From NCBI RefSeq assembly GCF_001591105.1, contig NZ_BCUD01000004.1, forward strand, positions 124,001 through 188,000: a DNA stretch of 64,000 nt. The letters are read 5' to 3'. This DNA comes from Vibrio nereis NBRC 15637. Lineage in GTDB: Bacteria; Pseudomonadota; Gammaproteobacteria; Enterobacterales; Vibrionaceae. The first letter of the stretch is position 1. The number at the start of each line of letters is the position of its first letter. The position numbers and the translations under genes were made by a program. Positions 43,479-53,541 of the stretch are shown here, piece by piece. The notes under the pieces were generated by a model. The model was not told the origin of the DNA. It did no database searches and saw only the letters and a program-made list of their open reading frames with translations.

Positions 43479-44351
43479 CTATTCCTCTAGTGAAACATCA
43501 TATGTTTTACTAATAGTTTGGGACTGTTCAACAATTATTGGGCCTTGCCAGCGTGTTTGGTTGACAGCAACAGCCAATACATAGCGACCCGGCTGTGCGG
43601 CGCCAGAATCTATAGTGGATGGATAATCCGATTCGTAGACTTTACCCCATACACGATTATATTTGCCATCTACAAAATCATAAAGTGACACATCGAGTTT
43701 GGGTAATGGGCAATGAGGGTTCAACAATGCGTTCTTTTCCACTTTCCATTGGTCTTTTGACTGCCAACGAACCGTCACTTTCGCTTTGTCTTCCCCTAAT
43801 ACCAGCCACGAGCTCCAGGTAGTGTCATCGCTTCCAGTAACATCAATTCTGTATAAGCCCATGGTCATACGACTATTGAGATTATACCTTTTTACATATT
43901 TCGTGAGCGTATCTGAGACTTTAAACGCAGTGAGCGCGTTATCATTGGTAAGTGAGCGTGATACCCATTTAGTTAAAGATATGTCAGATATATCAATTCT
44001 CGACTCGATCTCCACACTCGCTCTATAGGAATTTCTACCAGGGCTTTGAATATCTGTGCGCCTTACAATGACGCTATTCAACCAATCGGGTAACGGTTTG
44101 GTGTCTAGCGTTTTGCCGCAGTCAACTTCAAGTGATTGCAGGAGAAGGTCGTTGAGATGAGGTGTGATAGTCTGATTTTTCTCTAACTGCCATACCTCAA
44201 CCAGCGATGAAAACATCGCCGGAAGATCATTATTTAATAGGTGCTTATGTGCCTGTGTCAAAGGTGTATTACTTTGAAACCAAGGCACATCTTTAGCTGA
44301 CGCAGGCGCACTTACTAATAATGCGCCTAGAATAGCAGTACGTTTTAACAT
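43479..44351 (-). CDS. vxrC: DUF2861 family periplasmic protein of the vxr operon
   Basis: 290 residues with a signal peptide (MLKRTAILGALLVSAPASA). The mature protein is soluble, with a CGKTLDT segment in the first half and a likely beta-rich C-terminal part (PGRYVLAVAVNQTRW). It matches what I know as DUF2861, found with Vibrio VxrAB systems. Its ATG shares its first base with the last base of the vxrB stop codon. Role unknown; a periplasmic accessory to the sensor VxrA is plausible. Confidence 0.82.
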   Translation of the reverse strand: MLKRTAILGALLVSAPASAKDVPWFQSNTPLTQAHKHLLNNDLPAMFSSLVEVWQLEKNQTITPHLNDLLLQSLEVDCGKTLDTKPLPDWLNSVIVRRTDIQSPGRNSYRASVEIESRIDISDISLTKWVSRSLTNDNALTAFKVSDTLTKYVKRYNLNSRMTMGLYRIDVTGSDDTTWSSWLVLGEDKAKVTVRWQSKDQWKVEKNALLNPHCPLPKLDVSLYDFVDGKYNRVWGKVYESDYPSTIDSGAAQPGRYVLAVAVNQTRWQGPIIVEQSQTISKTYDVSLEE

Positions 44352-45010
44352 TAGGCTTTCATTTTATAGCCAACACCGCGTAGTGTTTCTATTTCAAGGC
44401 CAGGTAGTTTTTGACGGAGTTGAAGTACGTGTGTGTCTACCGTTCTTGTTGTTGGGAAATGGTTGTAGCCCCAAACATGATCAAGTAACTCATCACGAGT
44501 AAATACTCGACCTAAATTACTTGCTAAGAAAAGCAACAAATCAAATTCTGTTCTTGTTAACGTGATTGATTCCTGCTTGTAGAACACTTCACGCGTTGCT
44601 TTATCGATAACAAGGTGTTCCGTAATGACTTTTGAGTCGTCTTGGCTTTCACCTTCTGGTGCTCGTAACTGCGCACGAATTCTGGCGAATAATTCTGCTT
44701 CAGCAAAAGGCTTCGTTAGGTAATCATTTGCACCTGCATCTAAGCCTGCCACTTTATCTTTTACAGTCACTAATGCTGTCAGCAGAATGACAGGCACATC
44801 TTTTAGTTGTTTCCATGCCTCAAGGTGCTGAACAGAATCTCCGTCTGGCAACTGGCGATCCAAAATTACAAGATCGGCTTTTTCCCAATGCTGCGCAACA
44901 TCAGCGATTGTTTCTGAATGAAAGCACTCGTATCCCGCTTGTTCTAGGCTAACTAAAAGGCCATCTGCTAGGTTTTTATCATCTTCAACGAGAAGCAGTG
45001 TCTGTTTCAC
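44351..45010 (-). CDS. vxrB: Response regulator VxrB (OmpR family)
   Basis: 219 residues. A receiver domain (LLLVEDDKNLADGLL, phospho-acceptor Asp51 in DLVILDRQLPDGD, KPFAEAELFARI) is joined to an OmpR/PhoB winged helix (LTRTEFDLLLFLASNLGRVF, VDTHVLQLRQKL). In V. cholerae VxrAB (also WigKR) controls type VI secretion and the response to cell-wall damage; the V. parahaemolyticus counterpart is VbrKR. The start lies 26 bases inside the end of vxrA. Confidence 0.93.
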   Translation of the reverse strand: MKQTLLLVEDDKNLADGLLVSLEQAGYECFHSETIADVAQHWEKADLVILDRQLPDGDSVQHLEAWKQLKDVPVILLTALVTVKDKVAGLDAGANDYLTKPFAEAELFARIRAQLRAPEGESQDDSKVITEHLVIDKATREVFYKQESITLTRTEFDLLLFLASNLGRVFTRDELLDHVWGYNHFPTTRTVDTHVLQLRQKLPGLEIETLRGVGYKMKA

Positions 45011-46439
45011 AAGGTATCTCCAATATAAACGTTGTTGGTGGCCCGATTAATGACATTTTACCGCCCATTCGGCTGACCATTGATTCAACAATTGTTAAAC
45101 CTAGTCCAAGGCCACTTTTACTTACAAAAGGTTTACGTAAATTACGCCAGTCCTTTTTGCTAAGCTTTCCTTGGTCTATAACTTTTACAGTGAGTAGTTG
45201 GTTAGAGGCATTGACCTCTAGCTCTACGGGACCAACCCCATATTTCACTGCGTTTCTAAGTAAATTATCTATACACGTGCCAAGCCAGTATACATTAAGC
45301 TTGGCTGCGACATCTTTGTTAATTGTGAACTCGATCTGTTCATCGAATTCTTCTTCAATTTTGAACTCTAACCATTCTTGTACAGAAGGAACCCACTCTG
45401 TCGCTAAAGGCTTGCTATCTGACTGTAAGTAGTCTTTACTCGCTTCTGCAAGCTGTCTTAACCGTCGAGAGTCTTCACACAATCTTCGAAACTCATCATA
45501 TACTGATTCGGGAAGTTTCTCGAATTCTCTCCTGAAACCTTCAACAGTGAGAGATAAACTAGCGATCGGAGTCCTTAGCTCATGAGTTAATATTTGTAAG
45601 ATGAGCATCCGACTTTTCATCTCTTGTCTCTTGGTGTTCCAACGGTAAAGAGACCAACCAAGGACAAGCAAAATATTGGCGATAACCAACGCTACCATGC
45701 TCATTCTGAGCAGATCTGAACTATCTTCGATATCCCAACACAAATTACCGCGTTGAACGAAACAGCTGTCTGATTCACTTCTTAAAGTAAACTGCAGACC
45801 CGCGTTATCCGCATTTTGTATCCAAACTTCTGCGGGAAACACGAGATAATGGTCATTTTTTCTGAGCCATAATTCATCGTGTTCCAGAAACATACTTGAG
45901 CCAGCAATCAGTGACAAAATCGTGTCTTCATTCATGCGTTGCAGCCTACCAAGTAAACTGTTTTTCGGAGCTAAAGGTCTTTCTTTAATATGCATATACT
46001 GTTGAAGTCGCTCCTGCTTTTCAGGATAAACTTCTGCATAGCGACTCGCATATGTGCCACCACCAGGGTGAATTAGAGCGCTGCGAGCAAACCATTTGTT
46101 ACTAAGCGTATTTCCATTACACATGGCACGAGTAAATACTAACGGCTCCGTCACCAAAGGGCTAAGCGGTAACTTTCCTGTACATTTTTTGGATAAGTCA
46201 TACAGTCTTTGCACGTCTCGTAAAGGATAAGCGGCTGTTTGAGGAAGCATAGAGTCAGGCGTGAGTAGACGTGTCGGATAGTCTGACTGAAGATTGCGAA
46301 TATCGTATACAACAATAGAATCGCTCTTCTCAAACAAATCGACAAATGTATCTATCCGCTCAGGAAGAGAGTCTGCGGTTGCACTCACAGAGCCTAAACT
46401 TAAGCATAAGATGATTGTGTTTAAAGCTGCCTTTAACAA
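44985..46439 (-). CDS. vxrA: Sensor histidine kinase VxrA (WigK/VbrK type)
   Basis: 484 residues. A signal-like N-terminus (about 1-22) leads to a periplasmic domain of about 220 residues with four cysteines (DUF3404 type), then one membrane helix near 246-264. HisKA has His286 in LTHELRTPIASL, and the ATPase shows LLRNAVKYG and a GLGLGLTIVES glycine box. It probably senses cell-wall stress and phosphorylates VxrB. The start at 46439 is TTG without a clear ribosome site; the frame is closed by a stop a few codons upstream, so no earlier start exists. It lies upstream of vxrB with a 26-base overlap. Confidence 0.92.
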   Translation of the reverse strand: MLKAALNTIILCLSLGSVSATADSLPERIDTFVDLFEKSDSIVVYDIRNLQSDYPTRLLTPDSMLPQTAAYPLRDVQRLYDLSKKCTGKLPLSPLVTEPLVFTRAMCNGNTLSNKWFARSALIHPGGGTYASRYAEVYPEKQERLQQYMHIKERPLAPKNSLLGRLQRMNEDTILSLIAGSSMFLEHDELWLRKNDHYLVFPAEVWIQNADNAGLQFTLRSESDSCFVQRGNLCWDIEDSSDLLRMSMVALVIANILLVLGWSLYRWNTKRQEMKSRMLILQILTHELRTPIASLSLTVEGFRREFEKLPESVYDEFRRLCEDSRRLRQLAEASKDYLQSDSKPLATEWVPSVQEWLEFKIEEEFDEQIEFTINKDVAAKLNVYWLGTCIDNLLRNAVKYGVGPVELEVNASNQLLTVKVIDQGKLSKKDWRNLRKPFVSKSGLGLGLTIVESMVSRMGGKMSLIGPPTTFILEIPCETDTASR

Positions 46440-46537
46440 TGCAAAATTTCGCTAAATCAGTGGGTTATATTTAAGGCAAAGGATTATGCCAAACTTATGG
46501 ATTTAATATGTAATAACTGTGTCAATTATAAGTTCTA

Positions 46538-46565
46538 AAAAAGAAGCCAGCATTGAGCTGGCTTC
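46538..46565 (-). terminator. Intrinsic terminator after pntB
   Basis: GAAGCCAGC (46543-46551) pairs with GCTGGCTTC (46557-46565); on the minus strand a T-run follows. Confidence 0.92.
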
Positions 46566-46586
46566 AGGTCTTAACAACAAACTAGT

Positions 46587-47963
46587 TTACAGTGCTTTAA
46601 AGATAGCCTCTACACTTTCTTTAGCATCACCAAACAGCATTTGGGTATTTTCTTTAAAAAATAGTGGGTTTTGAACACCAGCATAACCTGTGTTCATTGA
46701 ACGCTTAAACACGATAACGTTTTTCGCATTCCACACCTCAAGTACTGGCATACCAGCGATTGGACTGTTTGGATCTTCTTGAGCCGCTGGGTTTACTGTA
46801 TCGTTCGCACCAATTACGAGCACTGTGTCTGTCTCATCGAAATCATCGTTGATTTCGTCCATTTCCAGCACGATGTCATACGGAACTTTCGCTTCAGCAA
46901 GTAGCACGTTCATGTGACCAGGCAGGCGACCCGCTACTGGGTGGATACCAAAACGTACATTAATGCCTTTTGCGCGAAGTGTTTCAGTGATTTCATACAC
47001 TGGGTATTGTGCTTGCGCTACGGCCATACCGTATCCTGGAGTGATGATGACAGACTTTGAATTTTTAAGTAAATCTGCCACATCTTCTGCTGAAGTTTCA
47101 CGGTGCTCACCATGATCAACATCACTAGAGATGCTAATTTCTTGGCCAAAGCCACCAGCAATAACGCTGATAAACGAACGGTTCATTGCTTTACACATGA
47201 TGTAAGACAGAATTGCACCGGATGAACCAACAAGAGCACCAGTAACGATTAGTAGATCATTTGCTAACATGAAACCAGCTGCCGCCGCTGCCCAACCAGA
47301 ATACGAGTTAAGCATAGACACAACCACTGGCATATCCGCACCACCGATTGACGCCACTAAGTGATAACCGAAAGCAAACGCGATCAGTGTCATCACGATC
47401 AAAGCAAACATGCTGCCATCAGCTTTTACGAAAGCAATCATCAACAAGGTTGAAACAACAACGGCTGCCAAGTTCAACTTATGCTTGTGAGGTAAGTTCA
47501 GTGGTGACGAAGAAATCACACCGCGAAGTTTGCCAAATGCAACGATAGAACCCGTGAAGGTCACAGCACCAATAAACACACCTAGGAAGACTTCCACAAG
47601 ATGGATTACGTGTTCTGCGTGTGTTGCTGTTTCCGGTGCATCTAGGTAGCTGTTAAAACCAACTAATACTGCCGCCATACCAACAAAGCTGTGAAGAATT
47701 GCCACAAGCTCTGGCATTTCAGTCATTTCTACTTTTTTAGCATAGTGAATACCGATCGAACCACCGATCACCATAGCGATAATGATCCACACGAAACCTT
47801 CGGATTCTGGGCCAAAGATCGTTGCGATCAAAGCGATCGTCATACCAGCGATACCATAGTAGTTACCTGCTTTTGCAGATTCTTGCTTTGATAAGCCAGC
47901 TAGACTCAAAATAAAGAATAATGCAGCAACAATATAAGCTGCTTGTACTAATCCTGCAGACAT
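46587..47963 (-). CDS. pntB: NAD(P) transhydrogenase subunit beta
   Basis: 458 residues. About nine membrane helices (residues 1-260) precede the NADP(H)-binding domain with [36 protein letters not shown] and [13 protein letters not shown]. With PntA it couples proton inflow to reduction of NADP+ by NADH. It starts 13 bases after pntA and ends before a strong terminator. Length is normal. Confidence 0.97.
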   Translation of the reverse strand: MSAGLVQAAYIVAALFFILSLAGLSKQESAKAGNYYGIAGMTIALIATIFGPESEGFVWIIIAMVIGGSIGIHYAKKVEMTEMPELVAILHSFVGMAAVLVGFNSYLDAPETATHAEHVIHLVEVFLGVFIGAVTFTGSIVAFGKLRGVISSSPLNLPHKHKLNLAAVVVSTLLMIAFVKADGSMFALIVMTLIAFAFGYHLVASIGGADMPVVVSMLNSYSGWAAAAAGFMLANDLLIVTGALVGSSGAILSYIMCKAMNRSFISVIAGGFGQEISISSDVDHGEHRETSAEDVADLLKNSKSVIITPGYGMAVAQAQYPVYEITETLRAKGINVRFGIHPVAGRLPGHMNVLLAEAKVPYDIVLEMDEINDDFDETDTVLVIGANDTVNPAAQEDPNSPIAGMPVLEVWNAKNVIVFKRSMNTGYAGVQNPLFFKENTQMLFGDAKESVEAIFKAL

Positions 47964-47976
47964 TTCTTGTTACCCC

Positions 47977-49527
47977 TTAATCTTTACGGAACATTTCAAG
48001 CATGCGCTTGGTTACGGTGAAACCACCGAAAATATTGATACTGGCAATCAAGACAGCAATAAATGCGAGGAATGAAACTGCCCCATTCCCTTGGCCTATT
48101 TGCAGAAGCGCACCGACAACAATAATGCCTGAAATCGCGTTTGTTACTGACATAAGAGGCGTATGCAGAGAGTGTGTAACGTTCCAAACCACGTAGTAGC
48201 CCACAACACAGGCTAGAACGAATACCGTAAAGTGAGACAAGAAAGCCGCCGGTGCAACCGAAGCGATCCAACCGAATGCAGCAACACCAGCAACCAAAGC
48301 ACCAATTTTCTTCGCTGGAGAAGTTGGCTCTTTAACTTTAGGTTCTGCCTTGGCTTGAGGCTCTGCCGCTTTAGGCGCAGGTTGCGCAGAAACTTTGATA
48401 GGTGGCGCAGGCCAAGTCACTTCACCTTCTTTGACTACTGTTACACCGCGAATGACGACATCTTCAAAATCAATATTGATGTTGCCGTCTTTTTCTTTGC
48501 AAAGCAGCTTAAGTAGGTTTACTAAGTTAGTAGAGTAGAGTTGGGAAGATTGCGTTGGCAGGCGGCCAACCATATCAGTATAACCGACGATTTTTACGCC
48601 ATTTTCAGTCGTGATGACCTTATCCGCAACGGTGTACTCACAGTTACCACCGTTTGCGGCAGCTAAATCAACAATGACACTACCCGCTTTCATGCTGTCT
48701 ACCATTTCTTTGGTAATCAACTTCGGCGCAGGGCGACCTGGGATTAGTGCTGTCGTAATAATGATATCAACGTCTTTGGCCTGCTCTGCATATAGCTCAG
48801 CTGCTTTTTTGTTGAATTCATCAGACATCTCTTTGGCATAGCCATCACCGGAACCTGACTCTTCCTTGTAATCAACTTCAAGAAACTCAGCACCCATAGA
48901 TTGGACTTGCTCTTTCACTTCAGGACGAACGTCAAATGCACGTACAATAGCTCCCAAGCTGCCCGCCGCACCGATAGCCGCTAGACCTGCAACACCCGCA
49001 CCTGCAACAAGAACTTTCGCTGGTGGAACTTTACCTGCAGCGGTTATTTGACCAGTAAAGAAACGACCAAATTCATGCGCTGCTTCAACGACTGCACGAT
49101 AACCAGCAATGTTTGCCATTGAGGAGAGTGCATCTAGAGACTGTGCGCGAGAAATACGTGGAACAGAGTCCATCGCCATAACATTGATGTTCTTGCTAGA
49201 TAGCTTTTCCATCAATTCTGCGTTTTGCGCAGGCCAGATAAAACTGATTAACGTCGCGCCTTCCTTGATTAGAGCAAGCTCGTCATTGTCATTCTCTGTT
49301 AAAGGGGCGTTCACTTTTAAAATTAGGTCTGAATTCCAAACCTCTTCTTGGGTTACAATCTTAGCTCCAGCAGCTTCAAATGCTGAATTATCAAAACTTG
49401 CTAAGTCCCCCGCTCCGGATTCAATGTGTACTTCAAATCCTAACTTAATTAACTGCTCAACCGACTTCGGCGATGCAGCCACTCGCGCTTCGCCCGCGAG
49501 CCTTTCTTTTGGCACACCAATTTGCAT
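47977..49527 (-). CDS. pntA: NAD(P) transhydrogenase subunit alpha
   Basis: 516 residues, the standard PntA length. The NAD(H)-binding domain starts [20 protein letters not shown] and shows the glycine loop [19 protein letters not shown]; a proline/alanine/lysine linker (about 370-400) leads to four C-terminal membrane helices. It forms the proton-driven transhydrogenase with PntB and supplies NADPH. It is the first gene of pntAB; about 245 bases upstream without a gene hold its promoter and an opposing terminator. The order and neighbours match the Vibrio pattern. Confidence 0.97.
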   Translation of the reverse strand: MQIGVPKERLAGEARVAASPKSVEQLIKLGFEVHIESGAGDLASFDNSAFEAAGAKIVTQEEVWNSDLILKVNAPLTENDNDELALIKEGATLISFIWPAQNAELMEKLSSKNINVMAMDSVPRISRAQSLDALSSMANIAGYRAVVEAAHEFGRFFTGQITAAGKVPPAKVLVAGAGVAGLAAIGAAGSLGAIVRAFDVRPEVKEQVQSMGAEFLEVDYKEESGSGDGYAKEMSDEFNKKAAELYAEQAKDVDIIITTALIPGRPAPKLITKEMVDSMKAGSVIVDLAAANGGNCEYTVADKVITTENGVKIVGYTDMVGRLPTQSSQLYSTNLVNLLKLLCKEKDGNINIDFEDVVIRGVTVVKEGEVTWPAPPIKVSAQPAPKAAEPQAKAEPKVKEPTSPAKKIGALVAGVAAFGWIASVAPAAFLSHFTVFVLACVVGYYVVWNVTHSLHTPLMSVTNAISGIIVVGALLQIGQGNGAVSFLAFIAVLIASINIFGGFTVTKRMLEMFRKD

Positions 49528-49769
49528 TAGCTATTCCTTGACTATTGGCAACTATGATTATTTTTATCCAACGAATTGAATCAGTTTGAATATTTCTTTA
49601 TACACGTCGAATATTTCGCGACAAATACACAAAACATCATTACATATAACCGTTGGTAATTAACTATTCTGCTTATAGAACTGAACTTCACAACACATTT
49701 AAGACAGCGCGGAGGTCAAACCAGTAAGCGAAACAGCCATTAAAACAATAGATTATCTAACCGTATATA

Positions 49770-49805
49770 ACAAAAGAGCCATCAGCATAACGGCTAATGG
49801 CTCTT
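49770..49805 (-). terminator. Intrinsic terminator after the HlyU-family gene
   Basis: AAGAGCCAT (49774-49782) pairs with ATGGCTCTT (49797-49805), with a weaker AGC/GCT extension and a T-run on the minus strand. Confidence 0.85.
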
Positions 49806-49840
49806 AAATTTATGACGTCTGTCAACTTGCAAGGTAAGTT

Positions 49841-50119
49841 TTACTGAAAAATGTTCTCGCCCATTTGATCAATAAACATTTGTGCTTTTTTGAGCATAAA
49901 CTCATCAGCATCACTTGGGCTGGCCAAGACATCTGAACGAATAAAGCGATGTGTTTTCACTTCACCATCAATTTCTTTTGTAATACGCCCGGCAATCCTA
50001 TATTGACCACCTTCTGCAATGGCCTCTTGATAAATCAGAAAGCCTTTATACTCCACAGGCTCAACTTCAGTACTTTGCTCTGTTTCTTTTCCACCAAATA
50101 AACGCGAAAAAAGTCCCAC
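49841..50119 (-). CDS. HlyU-family (PF10115-type) small protein
   Basis: 92 residues, starting MGLFSRLFGGKE, with a central YKGFLIYQEAIAEGGQYRIA and a helical end. This fits the small family annotated as transcriptional activator HlyU (PF10115), which is distinct from the ArsR-type HlyU of V. cholerae. There is no obvious helix-turn-helix, so the regulator name should be read with care. It lies 16 bases after the ComFB-like gene and probably forms an operon with it. Confidence 0.8.
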   Translation of the reverse strand: MGLFSRLFGGKETEQSTEVEPVEYKGFLIYQEAIAEGGQYRIAGRITKEIDGEVKTHRFIRSDVLASPSDADEFMLKKAQMFIDQMGENIFQ

Positions 50120-50135
50120 ACAACTCTCCTTACGG

Positions 50136-50501
50136 TTAGGGTTTCGTCGGTAGAATGGGCGTTTCGAACCATTCTAATTCCATATCATCATCAAAGTTCT
50201 GTTTAGAGAACAACACTGGCATTTCGTCGTCACGGCTCTTACGTCGGTCATCAATGATCATACCTTCAGCTGCATTGACTGCTGTTTCGGCGTAAGATTT
50301 CAGTTTAACTAATCTATCTTCAGGTAATGCAGATAAAAAGTCGACATCATGCCTAATATAAACGGGCCTTAACTGGCTTAAGGCTAAGCAGGCTAGATCT
50401 GCCAACTGAGTATGAGTAAAGTTCTCTACATACTCATCCTGTGCCAACACCTGACCAACTAATGTTTCCATATAGTTATGTACATCTACGCTGATCTGCA
50501 T
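50136..50501 (-). CDS. ComFB family protein, possible cyclic-dinucleotide receptor
   Basis: 121 residues. MQISVDVHNYMETLVGQVLA with VENFTHTQLADLACLALSQL and the LRPVYIRHDVDFL segment fit the ComFB (late competence) family. Members from cyanobacteria and other bacteria have been reported to bind cyclic di-nucleotides. Two diguanylate cyclase genes follow within 2.5 kb, one starting 211 bases away on the other strand, which suggests a c-di-GMP receptor role. The exact binding residues are not certain from sequence alone. Confidence 0.82.
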   Translation of the reverse strand: MQISVDVHNYMETLVGQVLAQDEYVENFTHTQLADLACLALSQLRPVYIRHDVDFLSALPEDRLVKLKSYAETAVNAAEGMIIDDRRKSRDDEMPVLFSKQNFDDDMELEWFETPILPTKP

Positions 50502-50712
50502 AACTTTAACTCCCTCTAAAGTAACTGTATGTATAAACCATAATCAAGATCTATCTCTATACAAACAAGCATACGCCATATGTTCGTACAATATTTATCC
50601 GCTCGCCATTTATTACTACATAAGTTTAGTAAAAAGCTTGGAAATCCAACAGATCGCAGTATTCTTAAGGTAACAGATTCACTTCTTAGAGTTATTATCT
50701 TGGGCTAGGTTC

Positions 50713-51948
50713 ATGTCTTTTTCTATTGCCACTACAAATTGGTTTCGTTTACTGTTACCACTTATGTTGTTGACGGTTATCTACCTTGGCCTAGACTCGG
50801 CAATTCGCTTTACTGAATCTAACTTGGGAATACTGTCAAATTTACCATTTGTCCTTTTTCTGTGCTCTATTGTCTTAGCAAGGGCTTTTAAGCAGCATCA
50901 AATAGCCATGGTGGCGAGCACGCTAATCATTGCCTATTGGTTCATTCAAACTCGCCTTCAGTCACCACTCGCGACGGGGACAACCATACTAGAGCTGTCA
51001 TTGCTTACAGGCCTACTTCCCGTGACACTTGCGCTGGTATTCAGCTATAAAAGCAACACTTCGTTTACTAAGTCATTGACCCGGTATTTGGCGGTTATTT
51101 CTTTGCTTGTTGTGTGGAGTTACCTAATTTTATCGCACTTCTATGACGGCGGATTCGATAACATAAATGAGACATTTCTCTTTGTTGTCTCCAATGTTTC
51201 TAAAATCCCTTTTATTTTAGTCGTGTACTCCGTCGGTATCGTAATGATATTTGCGATTTGTGTAATGAACATGAATAGAACTATTGATGTTGCTGTCTAT
51301 TCTACTTCTCTAATTTCGGGGGCTACATTCATTTTCTTTCATGTCCCTCATATCTCAAGTATGTTGTTTTCTCTGTCTGGAGTATTACTACTTATCTATC
51401 TGTTATCAGCTAGCCATGAGATGGCGTTTAAGGACCAATTAACAGAACTTCCAGGTCGATTAGCACTTGAATCAGATCTTAAGCACTTGGGGAAACGATA
51501 TACAATCGCCATGATAGACATCGACCATTTTAAATCTTTTAACGACTCTTATGGTCATGATACTGGTGATGAGGTTTTAAGGTTAATAGCACGTCAATTA
51601 ACTTGTGTGGGTGGTGGAGCAAGTGCCTATCGTTACGGTGGTGAGGAGTTCACGGTATTATTTAAAGGTAAACATAAGCAAGAAGCTAAGGTACACCTTG
51701 AAAAACTTAGAGCCTCTATTGCTTCATACGATCTAGTTTTACGAGATTACTCCTCTCGCCCTCAAAATAGTAAAGTGGGTATAAAGCAGAGAAGTAATGT
51801 GGCTAATGGCGAAACCGTAAACGTAACGGTTAGTATCGGTGTATGTGACAATACAAATGAAGATCACGTAAAAGCAGTTATGAAAAAGGCAGACATTGCC
51901 CTTTATAAAGCTAAAACAGCAGGCAGAAATCAGATCTGTTTGTCATAG
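50713..51948 (+). CDS. Membrane diguanylate cyclase (GGDEF)
   Basis: 411 residues. About seven membrane helices (residues 10-235) form an unidentified sensor part, followed by a GGDEF domain (about 240-410) with IDIDHFKSFNDSYGHDTGDE and the catalytic loop YGGEEF. It should make c-di-GMP from two GTP. No RxxD inhibitory site is seen before the loop. An insertion between the loop and the C-terminal SIGV block (LRDYSSRPQNSKVGIKQ) lengthens the domain. The stop faces the REC-GGDEF gene, 18 bases away on the other strand. Confidence 0.9.
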   Translation: MSFSIATTNWFRLLLPLMLLTVIYLGLDSAIRFTESNLGILSNLPFVLFLCSIVLARAFKQHQIAMVASTLIIAYWFIQTRLQSPLATGTTILELSLLTGLLPVTLALVFSYKSNTSFTKSLTRYLAVISLLVVWSYLILSHFYDGGFDNINETFLFVVSNVSKIPFILVVYSVGIVMIFAICVMNMNRTIDVAVYSTSLISGATFIFFHVPHISSMLFSLSGVLLLIYLLSASHEMAFKDQLTELPGRLALESDLKHLGKRYTIAMIDIDHFKSFNDSYGHDTGDEVLRLIARQLTCVGGGASAYRYGGEEFTVLFKGKHKQEAKVHLEKLRASIASYDLVLRDYSSRPQNSKVGIKQRSNVANGETVNVTVSIGVCDNTNEDHVKAVMKKADIALYKAKTAGRNQICLS

Positions 51949-51966
51949 TTTGTCAGCCTTAAGCCA

Positions 51967-52905
51967 CTAGTCTGCAAGTTGATATCTGTTTCTACCTTCT
52001 AGCTTCGCCTTATACAACGCTTTGTCTACTCGTTTATAGACCCAATCAGTCACCTCATCACCTGATGGATGAAAATAAAGCAACCCTTGTGACACTGTCA
52101 CTATATTGGACACATCGCTGTTTTGATGCGGTATTCGCAATGACTCAAGGCGAGATTGAATGCGCTCCGCATCGTGTATTAACTTATCTTTGGAGGAATG
52201 GGCGCTTAACACAACAAATTCTTCGCCACCAAAACGCCCAACAACTTCACAGCTACGCTCAAACAAATCAGTGAGCACTTGGGCAATAGAAATTAAACAC
52301 TTATCCCCTGCAACATGCCCGTAACTATCGTTGTAAAGTTTAAACTGATCAACATCCAGTAAAATGACACTCATCGGCAACTGCAATCGCCCGTACGTAG
52401 AAATCATTTCTCGGAGTTTGCTATCAATAAAGCGTCGGTTTTTAATTCGTGTTAACCCATCTTCTTGAGCAAGCCGTTCCAGTTTCTCATTGGCAATGGC
52501 AAGCTCGGTCGTTTTTTGCTTTAGCACTCTACGCATTGATGCAATACGCTGCATAGCCATAAGTTTAGATTCAAGCACGACTTGGTCGACGGGTTTTATT
52601 AGGTAGTCATCCCCTCCCGCTTCAATGGCCTTAGCAATAATCGATGGCTCATGGTAACTACTTAAAAAAATAATGGGGACCCATTCAGAGTACATTTGAC
52701 GAAGTCTAGTGGATACGGTGAAACCGTCCATATCAGGCATAGATATATCTAGCAATACCACGTCTGGCTCGAAATCAGGATATGCTTCAAGTGCTTCCAT
52801 TCCAGATTTAGCCATTACAACCGTGTGGCCTAACTGCTTTAAAAGGATAGCTAGACGCATGCGTTCGGACTGAACGTCATCGACGAGCAGTATCCTCATT
52901 AACAT
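51967..52905 (-). CDS. Response regulator with GGDEF output (PleD-like diguanylate cyclase)
   Basis: About 312 residues. A receiver domain (RILLVDDVQSERMRLAILL, phospho-acceptor near Asp53 in VVLLDISMPDMDG, YLIKPVDQ) is joined by a helical linker to a GGDEF domain with LDVDQFKLYNDSYGHVAGD and the active loop RFGGEEF. Phosphorylation should raise c-di-GMP synthesis. No histidine kinase lies next to it, so its partner is elsewhere. Starts at 52899 and 52923 are also possible. It converges on another GGDEF gene. Confidence 0.9.
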   Translation of the reverse strand: MLMRILLVDDVQSERMRLAILLKQLGHTVVMAKSGMEALEAYPDFEPDVVLLDISMPDMDGFTVSTRLRQMYSEWVPIIFLSSYHEPSIIAKAIEAGGDDYLIKPVDQVVLESKLMAMQRIASMRRVLKQKTTELAIANEKLERLAQEDGLTRIKNRRFIDSKLREMISTYGRLQLPMSVILLDVDQFKLYNDSYGHVAGDKCLISIAQVLTDLFERSCEVVGRFGGEEFVVLSAHSSKDKLIHDAERIQSRLESLRIPHQNSDVSNIVTVSQGLLYFHPSGDEVTDWVYKRVDKALYKAKLEGRNRYQLAD

Positions 52906-53061
52906 CTCAGAGCCCCAAATCATAATAAATAGCTAATTCCAATCAAATTACATGCATATGTAAATCATACGCTAGGGTTTGAGAATCAGCCAACCAAGCT
53001 TGACATTTAGTAGGAGTTTTTTACGATAGCGCCGTCAAATACACACTTTAAGAGAAAAATA

Positions 53062-53499
53062 ATGTCTGACGTTAATACAACAGAACAACCAAAAGTAGAT
53101 CTAGCAACAGTATCTGCTGAACTTCGCCAAGTTATCGAGTTTGATGAAGTTCCTGAAGCTATGCACTACATGGTGACGTCAATCCACGAAGTTTCTGAAG
53201 AAGCTGTTCGTGAAGCGTGGGAAGAACTACCAAAAAGTGCTCAAAACGTTCTAGATAACTTCGAGCAATTCCATGCGCTTATTTCAGTGAGTCAGGCATT
53301 TGCTGGTATTTCAGTAATGGAAGAATTCCCTACAATGAAATTGCCTGAAGATATGACTGATGAAGATAAAGAAGAGTACCGAGCTCAACTGCTTGATCAA
53401 GTTCTACACAACTGTGTAAAAGACATGGTTAAGCAAATCAAAAAAGCACGCCGTGACCCAATTCTAAAGCGTGATTTTACTGACGTATTCGCTAAATAA
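53062..53499 (+). CDS. DUF3069 family protein
   Basis: 145 residues, acidic and mostly helical, with no signal peptide. The start MSDVNTTEQPKVDLATVSAE, the PEAMHYMVTSIHEVSEEAV segment and the ending KKARRDPILKRDFTDVFAK fit what I recall as DUF3069, a Vibrio-type family of unknown function. It is monocistronic with a strong terminator, and converges on modC. Nothing suggests a catalytic role. Confidence 0.78.
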   Translation: MSDVNTTEQPKVDLATVSAELRQVIEFDEVPEAMHYMVTSIHEVSEEAVREAWEELPKSAQNVLDNFEQFHALISVSQAFAGISVMEEFPTMKLPEDMTDEDKEEYRAQLLDQVLHNCVKDMVKQIKKARRDPILKRDFTDVFAK

Positions 53500-53511
53500 T
53501 TACCGATATGT

Positions 53512-53541
53512 AAAAAACGCCGCTGATGCGGCGTTTTTCTT
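53512..53541. terminator. Strong intrinsic terminator shared by the DUF3069 gene and modC
   Basis: AAAAACGCCGC (53513-53523) pairs with GCGGCGTTTTT (53528-53538) around TGAT; A- and T-runs make it usable on both strands. It reaches the modC stop. Confidence 0.93.
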
